Numbered from the stretch's first letter, positions 24,726 through 34,194 are shown. The stretch: DNA of 64,000 bases from Mesorhizobium loti CJ3sym (GCF_000472785.1 NZ_AXAL01000021.1:17399-81398), one strand, 5' to 3'. A program made the numbers and translations. The notes: generated by a model not told the origin, from the letters alone.

Positions 24726-26192
24726 ATGCGGCCGGCCGAGCTCAACCTTGCCCGATACAGTGTTCGGCTCGACAGCGAGACCGATTTTACCGGCTGGCGC
24801 GACGCGGCACGGCGGCTGGCATTGAACGAGATCAAGCCCGAAGACATCAGCTGGCATGTCGCGACCGGTTCCGATCAGCCGCCGTGCGATTTGCCTGCCG
24901 CGCCTGTGGGCGCGCAGCTTGTCGTGCCGCGTGATTTTATCGGGCATGCCGAAACCGCCTTTTGCCATTCCGACCCCACCCGGGTTGCCTTTCTCTATCG
25001 GATGCTGTGGCGCTTGCGGACCGAACCGAAGCTGTTGGCGATCGCATCGGATCCCGACACCAGGCGGCTCGAGGCGATGGAAAAAGCGGTGCGGCGCGAC
25101 AGCCACAAGATGCATGCCTTCGTGCGTTTCCGGAAGATCGGCGATGGCTCTGAGGAACGCTATGTCGCGTGGTTCGAGCCCGATCATTTCATCGTCGAGC
25201 GCAACGCGGATTTCTTCGTCAGGCGTTTCACCGGCATGCGCTGGACGATATTGACGCCCGATGCTTCCGCCGACTGGGACGGCGAAAGGCTGGCGATCGG
25301 GCCGGGTGCCGCCAAGGGCGATGCGCCCGATCAGGACGACACCGAGGCGCTGTGGCGCACCTATTTCGAGAACATCTTCAACCCGGCGCGGCTGAAGGTG
25401 AAAGCCATGCAGAAGGAAATGCCGAAGAAATATTGGCGGAACCTTCCCGAGGCCTCGCTCATTCCAGAGCTGATCGCGGGAGCGGACAATGCCGCTATAG
25501 CCATGATTGCGAAGATGCCGACGACTCCAGCGCCGCACCATGCGAGGGTTCAGGCCAAACATTGGCCGAAGCAGCCAGCCGAAACGCCGCAGGATGACGA
25601 CGCCGGCACCATTTCCGAGTTGCGCGAGGCGGCGAAAGGTTGCCGCCGCTGCCCGCTGTGGCGTGACGCGACGCAGACCGTATTTGGCGAGGGGCCTGAC
25701 AATGCCAAGGTGATTTTCGTCGGCGAACAGCCTGGCGACCAGGAAGACATCGCCGGCAAACCTTTCGTCGGTCCGGCGGGCAAGGTGTTCGACGCCATCC
25801 TCGATGACGCAGGCGTGGACCGGCAAAAAGTGTACGTCACCAATGCGGTCAAGCATTTCAAATTCGAGCCGCGCGGCAAGCGGCGTATCCACTCCAAGCC
25901 GAATGCCGGTGAGGTGCAGGCCTGCCGCTGGTGGATCGACCAGGAATTCGCGCTGATCAAGCCTGAGCTTGCGGTGGCGCTTGGCGCAACGGCCGCGCTG
26001 TCGTTGCTCGGCAAGGCAATCCCGGTGACGAAAATGCGCGGGCAGGTGATCGAGCGTGAGGATGGATTGCGCGTGTTCATCACCATCCATCCGTCCTTTA
26101 TCCTGCGCATCCATGAGCCGGCCGAGAGGGAGGCGGAATGCGAGCGGTTTTTGCGGGATATGAGAGAGGTGAAGCGGTTGATGGCTGCTTGA
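24726..26192 (+). CDS. UdgX-type uracil-DNA glycosylase fused to an N-terminal DUF4130 domain
   Basis: A 488-residue two-domain protein. Residues 1 to about 250 form the DUF4130 (SAM-associated DNA metabolism) domain. Residues from about 285 to the end form the uracil-DNA glycosylase superfamily domain: CRRCPLW, VGEQPGDQEDIAGKPFVGPAG (UDG motif A), the R-loop KRRIHSKPN with His389, and IHPSFILR (motif B). UdgX enzymes form a covalent bond with the excised-uracil site through that R-loop His, which is present here. Four Cys in the N-part of the domain may hold an Fe-S cluster. ATG at 24726 directly follows the radical SAM stop; upstream in-frame extension belongs to the previous gene. Confidence 0.93.
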   Translation: MRPAELNLARYSVRLDSETDFTGWRDAARRLALNEIKPEDISWHVATGSDQPPCDLPAAPVGAQLVVPRDFIGHAETAFCHSDPTRVAFLYRMLWRLRTEPKLLAIASDPDTRRLEAMEKAVRRDSHKMHAFVRFRKIGDGSEERYVAWFEPDHFIVERNADFFVRRFTGMRWTILTPDASADWDGERLAIGPGAAKGDAPDQDDTEALWRTYFENIFNPARLKVKAMQKEMPKKYWRNLPEASLIPELIAGADNAAIAMIAKMPTTPAPHHARVQAKHWPKQPAETPQDDDAGTISELREAAKGCRRCPLWRDATQTVFGEGPDNAKVIFVGEQPGDQEDIAGKPFVGPAGKVFDAILDDAGVDRQKVYVTNAVKHFKFEPRGKRRIHSKPNAGEVQACRWWIDQEFALIKPELAVALGATAALSLLGKAIPVTKMRGQVIEREDGLRVFITIHPSFILRIHEPAEREAECERFLRDMREVKRLMAA

Positions 26193-26200
26193 TCGTTTGC

Positions 26201-27466
26201 CTAACGGATCAGAATCGCCCTGAGATCATTCACATTCGTGCCTGTAGGCCCCGGCACGAAAAGATCGCCGACCGCATTGAAGGCCGTCCAGGCATTGTTG
26301 CCGGCCAGCATGGCCTTGGCATCGACGCCGGCCGCACGCATGCGCGATACGGTCGAACCATCGGCGAAGGCGCCGGCATTGTTCTCCGAGCCATCGATGC
26401 CATCGGTGTCGGCGGCCAGGGCGTGGATGCCTTCAACGCTGTTGATGCCAATGGCGAAGGCAAGCAGGAATTCCGAATTGCGACCGCCCTTGCCCTTCGC
26501 CCGCAGGGTTACCGTGGTTTCGCCGCCGGACAGGATCAGCACCGGCTTTTGGAAGGGCCTGTTGCGCGTCGCCACTTCGCGCGCGATGGCCGCGTGAACG
26601 CCGCCAACCTCGCGCGCTTCGCCCTCGATGGCATCGGAGAGGATAACGGCCTCTATGCTTTGCCGCCTGGCTTCGGCCGCTGCCGCTTCCAGCGACACGC
26701 CGGCCGAGGCGATCAGATGCACCTCGTTGCGCGAAAAGCGCTGATCGTCGGGGTTGGGTGCATCGGCCGCCGGCGAATTGATGTGCGCGATCACCGAGGC
26801 TGGCAGCTTCATGCCATAGGCCGATATCGACGCCAGCGCAGCCTCACGGCTGCCGGTATCCGGAACCGTCGGGCCGGAGGCGACAAGTGCCGGATTGTCG
26901 CCGGGAATGTCCGACACAACCAGCGACACCACCTTGGCCGGCCAGGCGGCTGCGGCGAGACGGCCACCCTTGATGGTGGAAAGATGCTTGCGGATCGTGT
27001 TCATCGCCGCGATCGGCGCGCCGGAAGCGAGCAGCGCCTCGTTGACGGCGATCTCGTCGGCCAGCGTCAGGCCGGTGGCGGGTGACGGCAGCAGCGCGGA
27101 ACCCCCACCGGAAATCAGCGCCACGACCAGATCATCCGCCGTCAGTCCCTGAACCTTGGCCAGCAGGCGCCGCGAGGCTTCGAGGCCAGCGGCGTCCGGT
27201 ACCGGATGCGCGGCCTCGATGATCTCGATGCGCTCGCATTTGGCGCCATAGCCGTAGCGTGTAACGACCAGCCCTTCGATCGGACCATCCCAGACCTTCT
27301 CGAAGGCGGCTGCCATCTGTGCTGAGCCCTTGCCTGCACCGATGACGATGGTGCGGCCCTTTGGTTTCGCCGGCAGATGATCCCTGATGGTCCGCTCCGG
27401 ATCGGCCGCGGCGACGGCTGCATTGAAGATCGAGGTGAGGAAGGTCTTGGGGTCGAGCACGGTCAT
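26201..27466 (-). CDS. ttuD: glycerate 2-kinase, MOFRL family (TtuD)
   Basis: A 421-residue kinase that phosphorylates D-glycerate to 2-phosphoglycerate; some members are annotated as hydroxypyruvate reductase. The N-terminal DUF4147 domain shows RTIVIGAGKGSAQMAAAFE, HPVPDAAGLEASRRLL, VALISGGGSALLPSPA and IRKHLSTIKGGRLA; the C-terminal MOFRL domain shows KPVLILSGGETTVTLRAKGKGGRNSEFLLAFA and ALAADTDGIDGSENNAGA. ATG at 27466 overlaps the stop of the UPF0303 gene upstream by 4 nt. It could use glycerate made from the glyoxylate that the nearby purine pathway releases. Confidence 0.92.
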   Translation of the reverse strand: MTVLDPKTFLTSIFNAAVAAADPERTIRDHLPAKPKGRTIVIGAGKGSAQMAAAFEKVWDGPIEGLVVTRYGYGAKCERIEIIEAAHPVPDAAGLEASRRLLAKVQGLTADDLVVALISGGGSALLPSPATGLTLADEIAVNEALLASGAPIAAMNTIRKHLSTIKGGRLAAAAWPAKVVSLVVSDIPGDNPALVASGPTVPDTGSREAALASISAYGMKLPASVIAHINSPAADAPNPDDQRFSRNEVHLIASAGVSLEAAAAEARRQSIEAVILSDAIEGEAREVGGVHAAIAREVATRNRPFQKPVLILSGGETTVTLRAKGKGGRNSEFLLAFAIGINSVEGIHALAADTDGIDGSENNAGAFADGSTVSRMRAAGVDAKAMLAGNNAWTAFNAVGDLFVPGPTGTNVNDLRAILIR

Positions 27467-27966
27467 TCGGTTTCCGCAGCCAGCGCCAGCCCACGCTTGT
27501 CGATACTCAGATGATCGCACAGCGCATCAACCACGACGCCGTGATCCTCGCGTTCCGGCAGGCCGGACACCGCGATCACGCCGATGACGCCGGCGCCCTT
27601 GACGGTGACCGGAAAGCCGCCGCCAGCGAGCACATAATCCGCTATGTCCAAGCCTTCACCGACCTTGAAGGTGCGGTCGGGGCGCTGCTGCTCCAGCACA
27701 AGACGGTAGGTGCTTCTGAGGAACCGCCTGACGACGTTGATCTTGCGCCGTGCCCAGTCGGGATTGGAAGCGTTCGAGCCCGGCATTGCGGCGTAAAACA
27801 GCGGCCGGTCCCACAGCCTGATCTCGACGATGACAGGCAGGTTCTCGGCCAGTGCGCGATCGCGGATGGCGGAGCCGATCTTGAAGGCGACGGCCTCATC
27901 GAAGGCGGCAAAGACCAGGGTTTCTTCCTGTTTGCGGATCAGAGCGATGTCGTCAGCAACGGCCAT
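27463..27966 (-). CDS. UPF0303 (HbpS/GlcG-like) family protein
   Basis: A 167-residue cytoplasmic protein of the UPF0303 branch of the HbpS/GlcG superfamily. Characteristic stretches are FDEAVAFKIGSAIRDRALAENLPVIVEIR, ARRKINVVRRFLRSTY and DYVLAGGGFPVTVKGAGVIGVIAVSGLPEREDHGVVVDAL. Family members have been annotated as heme-binding or heme-degrading, or as chaperones; the role here is open. It is the first gene of a two-gene operon with glycerate 2-kinase, whose start codon overlaps its stop by 4 nt, so a link to C3 acid metabolism is inferred. Confidence 0.82.
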   Translation of the reverse strand: MAVADDIALIRKQEETLVFAAFDEAVAFKIGSAIRDRALAENLPVIVEIRLWDRPLFYAAMPGSNASNPDWARRKINVVRRFLRSTYRLVLEQQRPDRTFKVGEGLDIADYVLAGGGFPVTVKGAGVIGVIAVSGLPEREDHGVVVDALCDHLSIDKRGLALAAETE

Positions 27967-28037
27967 TTTCTTTCTCCGAAGTCAGTCTCACTTCGTTTGT
28001 ACGACAAGCTCTGCTGGGTCAAGCTCCGGTCGTGGCG

Positions 28038-28190
28038 GCCCCCTCATCCGCCCGCTTCGCGGCCACCTTCTCCCCGAGGGGAGAAGAGACGAGCACAGGT
28101 CTCGGCTTGCTCCTCTCCCCTCGGGGAGAGGTCGGATTGCCCCGAATTGCCCTTCGCAATTCGGTTTTGGCAATCCGGGTGAGGGGGACC
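28038..28190. repeat. RIME-like mosaic palindromic repeat element
   Basis: About 150 nt with outer inverted ends GGCCCCCTCATCCG...CGGGTGAGGGGG and three internal palindromes: CTTCTCCCCGAGGGGAGAAG (28068-28087), CTCTCCCCTCGGGGAGAG (28113-28130) and CCGAATTGC/GCAATTCGG (28142-28164). It shares its outer ends with the element at 7223-7402. It lies between the UPF0303 gene and the end of guaD and may act as a terminator or mRNA stabiliser for guaD. Confidence 0.8.
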
Positions 28191-29506
28191 TACCCTGCGA
28201 TCATATCGCTCTTCGCCGCCCGCCCTGCGACATAGACCTCGCGCACGGCGCGGTCGTCGCCCAGCGTCTGCAGCAGGAACAATTCCTGCGCCAGCGTCTG
28301 CGCCGTTTCCATCCTTAGCCGCATCGCTGGTGTCGCCCTGGCATCGAGCACGACGATGTCGGCGTCGGTGCCTTCATCCAGCGTGCCGATCTTGCCGGCC
28401 ACCGACAGCGCTTCGGCATTGCCGCGCGTGATCTGCCAGAAGGACTGGAACGGGTTCAGCTTCTCGCCGTTCAGCGCGATCACCTTGTAGCCTTCGTCCA
28501 TGGTGCGCAGCATGGAGTAATTGGTGCCGCCGCCGACATCGGTGGCAGCGGCGATCCGGAGCGGCTTGTCGCGGCGGCGAAAGCGCTGATAGTCGAACAG
28601 GCCGGAGCCGAGGAACAGGTTTGAGGTCGGGCAGAACACCGCCACCGAGCCGCTGTCCGAAAGCGCATCCGCCTCGCGCTCCGACAGATGGATGCAATGG
28701 CCGAACAGGCTCTTCTCCCCCAGCAGACCGTAATGCTCGTAGACGTCGGTGTAGTCGCGCGACCACGGATAAAGCTCTTGCGTGAAGGCGATCTCGGCGT
28801 GGTTCTCCGAAAGATGCGTCTGCATGTGCAGATCGGGATGTTCGCGGCAGAGCGCGCCGGCCAGCTCCATCTGTTCCGGCGACGAGGTGATGGCGAAGCG
28901 CGGGGTGATGGCGTAAAGCTGGCGGCCCTTGCCATGCCATTCCGCGATCAGCGCCTTCGTATCGTCATAGCTGGATTGCGGCGTGTCGAGTACGCCCTCG
29001 GGCGCGTTGCGGTCCATCATCACCTTGCCGGCGATGTTGAGCATGTTGCGGTCGTGCGACTCGGCAAAAAAGGCTTCGGCGGAGGCCTTGTGCACGGAGC
29101 AATAGGCGGCGACCGTTGTTGTGCCGTGGCGCACCATCTCGTCGAGGAAGAGCCGCGCAATGCGGCGTCCGTGCTGGGCGTTGGCGAATTTCGTTTCTTC
29201 CGGGAAGGTGTAGGTGTTCAGCCAGTCGAGCAGTTCGGCGCCATAGGAGGCAATGATCTGCATCTGCGGGAAATGTACGTGGGCATCGATAAAGCCCGGC
29301 AGCAGCAGATGCGGCCGGTGATCGATCTTTTTTGTCCCCTCGCCGGCCTGTTCCTCGACATCCGCATAGGCACCTGCGGCGACGATCCTGCCGTCGCGGA
29401 TCAACAGGCCGCCGTCTTCCTCGTAGCGCCAGGCCGAAAGATCGTCGATGGTTTGCGGCCAGCGCACGAAGGACAGCGTGCGGCCGCGCAGAAGTGTCGA
29501 AATCAT
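28190..29506 (-). CDS. guaD: guanine deaminase
   Basis: A 438-residue amidohydrolase that converts guanine to xanthine and ammonia. Metal ligands and active-site residues appear in PGFIDAHVHFPQMQIIASYGAELLDWLNTYTFPEE (the guanine-deaminase signature), HLSENHAEIAFTQ, FGHCIHLSEREADAL and AAATDVGGGTNYSMLRTM. Length matches the family (about 430-440). The ATG at 29506 lies one base after the stop of the upstream urate hydroxylase gene, so both are cotranscribed. Its product feeds the xanthine dehydrogenase encoded 6 kb away. A palindromic repeat abuts its 3' end. Confidence 0.95.
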   Translation of the reverse strand: MISTLLRGRTLSFVRWPQTIDDLSAWRYEEDGGLLIRDGRIVAAGAYADVEEQAGEGTKKIDHRPHLLLPGFIDAHVHFPQMQIIASYGAELLDWLNTYTFPEETKFANAQHGRRIARLFLDEMVRHGTTTVAAYCSVHKASAEAFFAESHDRNMLNIAGKVMMDRNAPEGVLDTPQSSYDDTKALIAEWHGKGRQLYAITPRFAITSSPEQMELAGALCREHPDLHMQTHLSENHAEIAFTQELYPWSRDYTDVYEHYGLLGEKSLFGHCIHLSEREADALSDSGSVAVFCPTSNLFLGSGLFDYQRFRRRDKPLRIAAATDVGGGTNYSMLRTMDEGYKVIALNGEKLNPFQSFWQITRGNAEALSVAGKIGTLDEGTDADIVVLDARATPAMRLRMETAQTLAQELFLLQTLGDDRAVREVYVAGRAAKSDMIAG

Positions 29507-29507
29507 G

Positions 29508-30725
29508 CTATTTCCCTGCGCCTTCGAACCAGGCCACCAGCAGCGCCCGTTCCTTGTCAGTGATCTGGCTGACGTTGGCCGGCGGCATGGCGTGGCTGCG
29601 GCCGGCCTGCAGGTAGATCTCGCGGGCATGGTTGGCGATGTCAGCGTCGGTGTCCAGCATCACGCCCTTGGGTGCGTGATAGATGCCTTCATAGACCGGT
29701 TCGGCCGCATGGCACATCGAACAGCGACCGAGCACAGTGTCGCGCACGGCCGGAAAATGCGCCGAGGCGATGTAGATATCGGCCGAGGCGGCGGCCTTCG
29801 GTTCGCCGGTCAGCACCTTGGGCACGGTCGACAACCAGATGATGATGATGAACAGGACAAGGGCACCGAGCCAGGTCCAGTGCGGATTTCCGGCACGCCT
29901 GTGCACGGTGTTGAAATAATGCCGGATCAGCACGCCGATGATGAACACCAGCGAGGCGATGACCCAGTTGAACTGCGTGGCGAACGCCAAGGGATAGTGG
30001 TTCGACAGCATCAGGAACAGAACCGGCAGCGTCAGATAATTGTTGTGGAGCGAGCGCTGCTTGGCGATCTTGCCGTATTTCGGATCGGGCTTGCTGCCGG
30101 CGATGAGATCGGCGACCACGATCTTCTGGTTGGGGATGATAACCATGAAGACATTGGCCGACATGATCGTGGCGGTGATGGCGCCCAGATGCAGGAAGGC
30201 GGCGCGGCCGGTGAAGAGATGCGTCAGTCCCCAGGCGATGAACACCAGCACGCCATAGAGCACCAGCATCAGGCCGGTGTCGCTTTTGCCGAGCGGCGAG
30301 CGGCACAGGAGATCATAAACCACCCAGCCGACGCCGATTGTCGCCATCGACAAAAGGATGCCGACCGGTACCGACATTGGCAGCACATTGGGATCGATCA
30401 GAAACAGATCCGCCCCGGCATAGTAGACCACGCACAGCATGGCGAAGCCGGACAGCCAGGTGGCGTAGGATTCCCATTTGAACCAGGTCAAATGCTCGGG
30501 CATTTCGGCCGGGGCCACCAGATATTTCTGGATGTGGTAGAAGCCGCCGCCATGCACCTGCCACTCCTCGCCGAAGGCGCCGACCGGCATGCCCGGACGC
30601 TGGCGCAGGCCAAGATCGAGCGCGACGAAATAGAACGACGAACCTATCCAGGCGATGCCGGTGATGACATGCAGCCAGCGCACGGCGAAGCTCAGCCATT
30701 CCCAGAAAATCGCGAAATCCATCAT
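29508..30725 (-). CDS. puuD: membrane urate hydroxylase with C-terminal cytochrome c domain (PuuD, urate oxidase)
   Basis: A 405-residue inner-membrane enzyme that oxidises urate to 5-hydroxyisourate using a cytochrome c domain instead of H2O2-forming uricase chemistry. The DUF989-type membrane part has about eight hydrophobic segments (FAVRWLHVITGIAWIGSSFYFVALD, HYFNTVHRRAGNPHWTWLGALVLFIIIIW). The C-terminal part carries the heme c site CSMCH and distal SHAMPPANV (axial Met). The gene is named puuD in the urate sense, distinct from the glutamine-amidotransferase PuuD. It is divergent from a LysR regulator and cotranscribed with guaD. Confidence 0.93.
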   Translation of the reverse strand: MMDFAIFWEWLSFAVRWLHVITGIAWIGSSFYFVALDLGLRQRPGMPVGAFGEEWQVHGGGFYHIQKYLVAPAEMPEHLTWFKWESYATWLSGFAMLCVVYYAGADLFLIDPNVLPMSVPVGILLSMATIGVGWVVYDLLCRSPLGKSDTGLMLVLYGVLVFIAWGLTHLFTGRAAFLHLGAITATIMSANVFMVIIPNQKIVVADLIAGSKPDPKYGKIAKQRSLHNNYLTLPVLFLMLSNHYPLAFATQFNWVIASLVFIIGVLIRHYFNTVHRRAGNPHWTWLGALVLFIIIIWLSTVPKVLTGEPKAAASADIYIASAHFPAVRDTVLGRCSMCHAAEPVYEGIYHAPKGVMLDTDADIANHAREIYLQAGRSHAMPPANVSQITDKERALLVAWFEGAGK

Positions 30726-30887
30726 TGAAGTCGTCCCTGCCGATTGGCTGACTTTACGGGCTCGTGCGCAAACGGAAAGAGGCGAGGTGTACGATGACTT
30801 TCAAAAAAAAATGGAAAATACTAAGCTCACCCCACGCAGCAGGATGGGAGCCGCCCGAAGGCGGCCCTGGGAAAGCCACGGAACCGC

Positions 30888-31808
30888 ATGGCCTATCTCG
30901 ACAACATAGCCGTCTTCGTTCGCGTCGTCGAACTCGGCAATCTGTCGGCGGCCGGGCGCGACATGCGGATTTCGCCGGCGGTCGCCTCCAACCGCATCAA
31001 GGAACTGGAGAAGCACCTTGGCGTGCGGCTGTTCAACCGCACCACACGGCAGTTGATGCCGACCGAACATGGCACTGTTTTTTACGCGGGCGCCAAGCAA
31101 GTGCTGGAAGCGATCACCGAGGCGGAGGCCGCCGTCTCGGCGTTGTCCGGCCAGCCGCGCGGTACTATCAAAGTGACCGCACCGCTTGGCCTCGGCCGTC
31201 GGCTGGTGGCCTCGGGCATTCCCGATTTCCACGACAAATACCCTGATATCGAGGTGCGGCTGAGGCTCTCGGACCACAATGTCGACATCATGAAGGAAGG
31301 CATCGATGTCGCCTTCCGGCTCGGCATCATTGAGGATTCCAGCCTTAGGATGCGCGGCATCATGGAGTGCGAGCGTGTGCTGGTGGCGGCGCCGAAATAT
31401 CTGGAGGCACGCGGCGAGCCGATAGAGCCGCAGGAACTGATCGGCAAGAAGCATGATTGTCTGATGCTGCGCTATTCCGGCGCGCGCGAATATGTCTGGA
31501 CGCTGCAGACTCCCGCCGGACCGCAGAAGTTCGAGGTGCACGGGCCCTACGACACCGACGATGGCGATGTGCTGACCGGATGGGCACTGTCCGGGCGCGG
31601 CATCATTAACAAGCCGCGCTTCGAGGTCGAACCCTTCATTCGCGACCAGCGGCTGAAGGTGATCCTGGCCAGCACGCCGCCGACGCCGGTGCAATTCGCC
31701 GCCGTCTATCCGCACAAGAAGTTGCAGGACCCGAAGGTGCGGCTGCTGCTCGATTTCATGGCCGAGCGCTGCCAGCGGCTGATCAATGACCTTCTGGCCG
31801 GAAAGTAG
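30888..31808 (+). CDS. LysR family transcriptional regulator
   Basis: A 306-residue LysR-type regulator. The N-terminal winged helix (MAYLDNIAVFVRVVELGNLSAAGRDMRISPAVASNRIKELEKHLGVRLFNRTTRQLMPTEHG) is followed by an effector-binding domain of the CrgA-like branch (GTIKVTAPLGLGRRLVASGIPDFHDKYPDIEVRLRLSD). It is divergent from the puuD-guaD operon with 162 nt between starts, so control of urate/guanine catabolism is the likely role. AAAGCCACGGAACCGC precedes the ATG with a weak ribosome-binding site. The ligand is unknown; a purine intermediate is inferred from context. Confidence 0.92.
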   Translation: MAYLDNIAVFVRVVELGNLSAAGRDMRISPAVASNRIKELEKHLGVRLFNRTTRQLMPTEHGTVFYAGAKQVLEAITEAEAAVSALSGQPRGTIKVTAPLGLGRRLVASGIPDFHDKYPDIEVRLRLSDHNVDIMKEGIDVAFRLGIIEDSSLRMRGIMECERVLVAAPKYLEARGEPIEPQELIGKKHDCLMLRYSGAREYVWTLQTPAGPQKFEVHGPYDTDDGDVLTGWALSGRGIINKPRFEVEPFIRDQRLKVILASTPPTPVQFAAVYPHKKLQDPKVRLLLDFMAERCQRLINDLLAGK

Positions 31809-31930
31809 AGGCTGACCTGAAAGTGACGGCTGGCCGGCACGTGACCAGCGGTTGGCCCAGCGCCAGCGGTTGCCATCCCTGGAAGCGGCGAACATAGTCT
31901 CGGTTCTGTTTCGCCCTGCAGGGATTATCG

Positions 31931-32938
31931 ATGGACAACGGCGCCACAATGCATCTTGCCGTTTCGCTGTTTGCGGAAACCGCCGATCCATCGCCCGAGC
32001 CGGAATTCAGCCGTCTTGCTGGTCTTGTGCAAAAGGCCGAAGCCGCCGGACTGGACATGGTGGTGCTTGCCGATTCCGCGCCGGCGTCGGGTGGTGAAGC
32101 AGACAAGCAGATGCCCTTCGAAGCGACGACCTTGCTGGCCGCGCTGGCGACAGTGACGAGCAAGATCGGCCTCGTCGCCGCGGCCTCGACCATTGCCCAC
32201 CAACCCTACAATCTGGCGCGCCGTTTCGCCTCGCTCGACATCATCAGCCATGGCCGCAGCGGCTGGAACGCGACGATGGCGCAGGCTCCACGCGAGGCCA
32301 CCAATTTCAGCAGACCGGAAGGGTTTTCGGACACGGATTTTCGTCGTCGCACTGAGGAATATATCGGCATCGTTCAAGGCTTGTGGCGGGGCTGGGATGC
32401 GGATGCGCTCCTGTTCGACAAGAGCGCCGGTCGCTTCCATATTCCCGAGAAGATGCATTTGCTCGACCACAAAGGCGAATTTTTCTCCGTGCGCGGACCG
32501 CTGAACGTCGCGCGCTCGCCGCAGGATACGCCGGTTCTGGTGCTGTCGGGCCTGTCGGAAGCCGACTTGGACATTTCCGCCCGTACCGCCGATGTCATTT
32601 TATTGGAGAGCGGATCGGTCGAAGGCGCGAAAGCACGCTATGACGATCTGAGGCGCCGCGTTGCCGCCTGCGGGCGCGATCCCGTTGCTGTGAAATTGCT
32701 GGTGAATGTCTCACCAACTGACGGTGGGCCGACCGTCGCTGCCGACCGGCTGGCAGAACAGTTCCAGTCGAAAAGCTGCGACGGGTTCAACATCCAGCTG
32801 CCGGCACAGCGTTCGGCACTCGACGAGTTCGCCGATCTTGTCGTGCCGGATCTGCGGCGGCGTGGCTTGTTTCGAGAGAATTATCGCGGGACGACGTTGC
32901 GCTCGCATCTTGGCCTTTCCGGTGGAGGTGAGCAATGA
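31931..32938 (+). CDS. LLM-class flavin-dependent oxidoreductase (first of a pair)
   Basis: A 335-residue luciferase-like TIM-barrel protein of the NtaA/SnaA/DszA monooxygenase branch. Typical segments are FSRLAGLVQKAEAAGLDMVVLAD, LAALATVTSKIGLVAAASTIAHQPYNLARRFASLDIISHGRSGWNATM and LLDHKGEFFSVRGPLNVARSPQDTPVLVLSG. It is shorter than the usual 410-450 residues of this branch, mainly in the C-terminal insertion region. Such enzymes use FMNH2 from a reductase partner to oxidise small substrates. Its stop overlaps the start of the second LLM gene by 4 nt. The substrate is unknown. Confidence 0.85.
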   Translation: MDNGATMHLAVSLFAETADPSPEPEFSRLAGLVQKAEAAGLDMVVLADSAPASGGEADKQMPFEATTLLAALATVTSKIGLVAAASTIAHQPYNLARRFASLDIISHGRSGWNATMAQAPREATNFSRPEGFSDTDFRRRTEEYIGIVQGLWRGWDADALLFDKSAGRFHIPEKMHLLDHKGEFFSVRGPLNVARSPQDTPVLVLSGLSEADLDISARTADVILLESGSVEGAKARYDDLRRRVAACGRDPVAVKLLVNVSPTDGGPTVAADRLAEQFQSKSCDGFNIQLPAQRSALDEFADLVVPDLRRRGLFRENYRGTTLRSHLGLSGGGEQ

Positions 32939-34182
32939 CCGCGCAGATGAAGCTCGGCGCCTTTCTGTGGGCGACGGGCCACCATATCGCCGCCTGGCGC
33001 CATCCCAAGGCGCATGTAACGGCCGGCATCGACATCGACCATTACATCCAGCTGGCACGCACGGCGGAAGCGGCGAAGTTCGACATGATCTTCTGCGAGG
33101 ATGCCGCCGGTCTGCGTGAGGCCAATATCGACATCGCCAGCCAGACGTCGCGTTCGATCGGCTTCGAGCCGATCAGCCTGCTGTCTGCGCTGGCCGCGCA
33201 AACCAGCCGCATCGGCCTCGTTTCCACCGCCTCGACAAGCTACAACGAGCCCTATGGCCTCGCGCGCACCTTTTTGTCGCTCGACCATCTGAGTGGCGGC
33301 CGGGCCGGCTGGAACCTGGTGACGTCAGCCAGCCCCATCGAAGCCGCCAATTTCGGCGCGACCGGGCTCAAGCCCCATGCCGACCGCTACGAGCGGGCGC
33401 GCGAATTCGCCGAGGTGGTGACCGGGCTTTGGCGCGGCAAGGCTTCCGGCCATGACGGCCAGAGCTTTTCGGTGCGCGACCCGCTCGACCTGCCGCGCTC
33501 GCCGCAAGGCGCGCCGGTCATGGTCCAGGCCGGCGCCTCGGATGTCGGCCGCGACCTTGCCGCCCGCACCGCAGACGTGGTCTTCACGGCGGCGCAGACT
33601 TTCGAGGAAGCGAAGGCCTTTTATGATGACCTCAAGGGGCGCATGGCCGCCTATGGACGTGAGCCCGACGACATCAAGATCATGCCCGGCGTCTCACCCG
33701 TGGTGGCCGAAACCGCGGCAGAAGCCCGCGAGAAACATGAGGAGTTGCAAGCGCTGATCCCCGACGATGTCGGTGTGGCGCTGCTGTCCAGCTATCTCAG
33801 CATCTCCGATCTCGGGCGCTATCCGATCGACGGGCCGCTGCCCGAACTGCCGGAGAGCGAAGGCATGAAAAGCCGGCAGGCGCTGGTGGTCGAGCAATCA
33901 CGCCGCGACGGCCTTTCCATCCGCCAGCTTGCCCGCCACTTCGCAGGGGCGCGCGGCCATTGGCGCATCGTCGGCACGGCGGCGCAGGTCGCCGACGAGT
34001 TGCAGGCGCGTTTCGAAGGCGGCGCTGCCGACGGCTTCAACGTCATGCCGTCCTATTTCCCCGGTGAGCTCGATGCCTTTGCCACGCTGGTCGTGCCGGA
34101 ACTGCAGCGGCGCGGCCTGTTCCGCTGGGACTACGAAGGCCGAACGCTGCGCGACCACCTCGGCTTGAAACGGCCGGACTGA
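32935..34182 (+). CDS. LLM-class flavin-dependent monooxygenase, NtaA/SnaA/DszA family
   Basis: A 415-residue FMNH2-dependent monooxygenase. MKLGAFLWATGHHIAAWRHPKA is the classic start of the NtaA/SnaA/DszA branch; LLSALAAQTSRIGLVSTASTSYNEPYGLARTFLSLDHLSGGRAGWNLVTSA and VQAGASDVGRDLAARTADVVFTA follow. Length is normal. It overlaps the first LLM gene by 4 nt. Members oxidise nitrilotriacetate, dibenzothiophene sulfone or pristinamycin precursors; the substrate here is not evident. The pair plus the convergent PhzF gene form an insert between the two halves of the purine cluster. Confidence 0.88.
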   Translation: MTAQMKLGAFLWATGHHIAAWRHPKAHVTAGIDIDHYIQLARTAEAAKFDMIFCEDAAGLREANIDIASQTSRSIGFEPISLLSALAAQTSRIGLVSTASTSYNEPYGLARTFLSLDHLSGGRAGWNLVTSASPIEAANFGATGLKPHADRYERAREFAEVVTGLWRGKASGHDGQSFSVRDPLDLPRSPQGAPVMVQAGASDVGRDLAARTADVVFTAAQTFEEAKAFYDDLKGRMAAYGREPDDIKIMPGVSPVVAETAAEAREKHEELQALIPDDVGVALLSSYLSISDLGRYPIDGPLPELPESEGMKSRQALVVEQSRRDGLSIRQLARHFAGARGHWRIVGTAAQVADELQARFEGGAADGFNVMPSYFPGELDAFATLVVPELQRRGLFRWDYEGRTLRDHLGLKRPD

Positions 34183-34194
34183 TGCCGGCAGCTT

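Noticed and set aside
28038..28190. CTCCCC palindromes suggesting a CRISPR array
   Set aside because: Only one mosaic palindromic element is present, without regular repeat-spacer units or cas genes.
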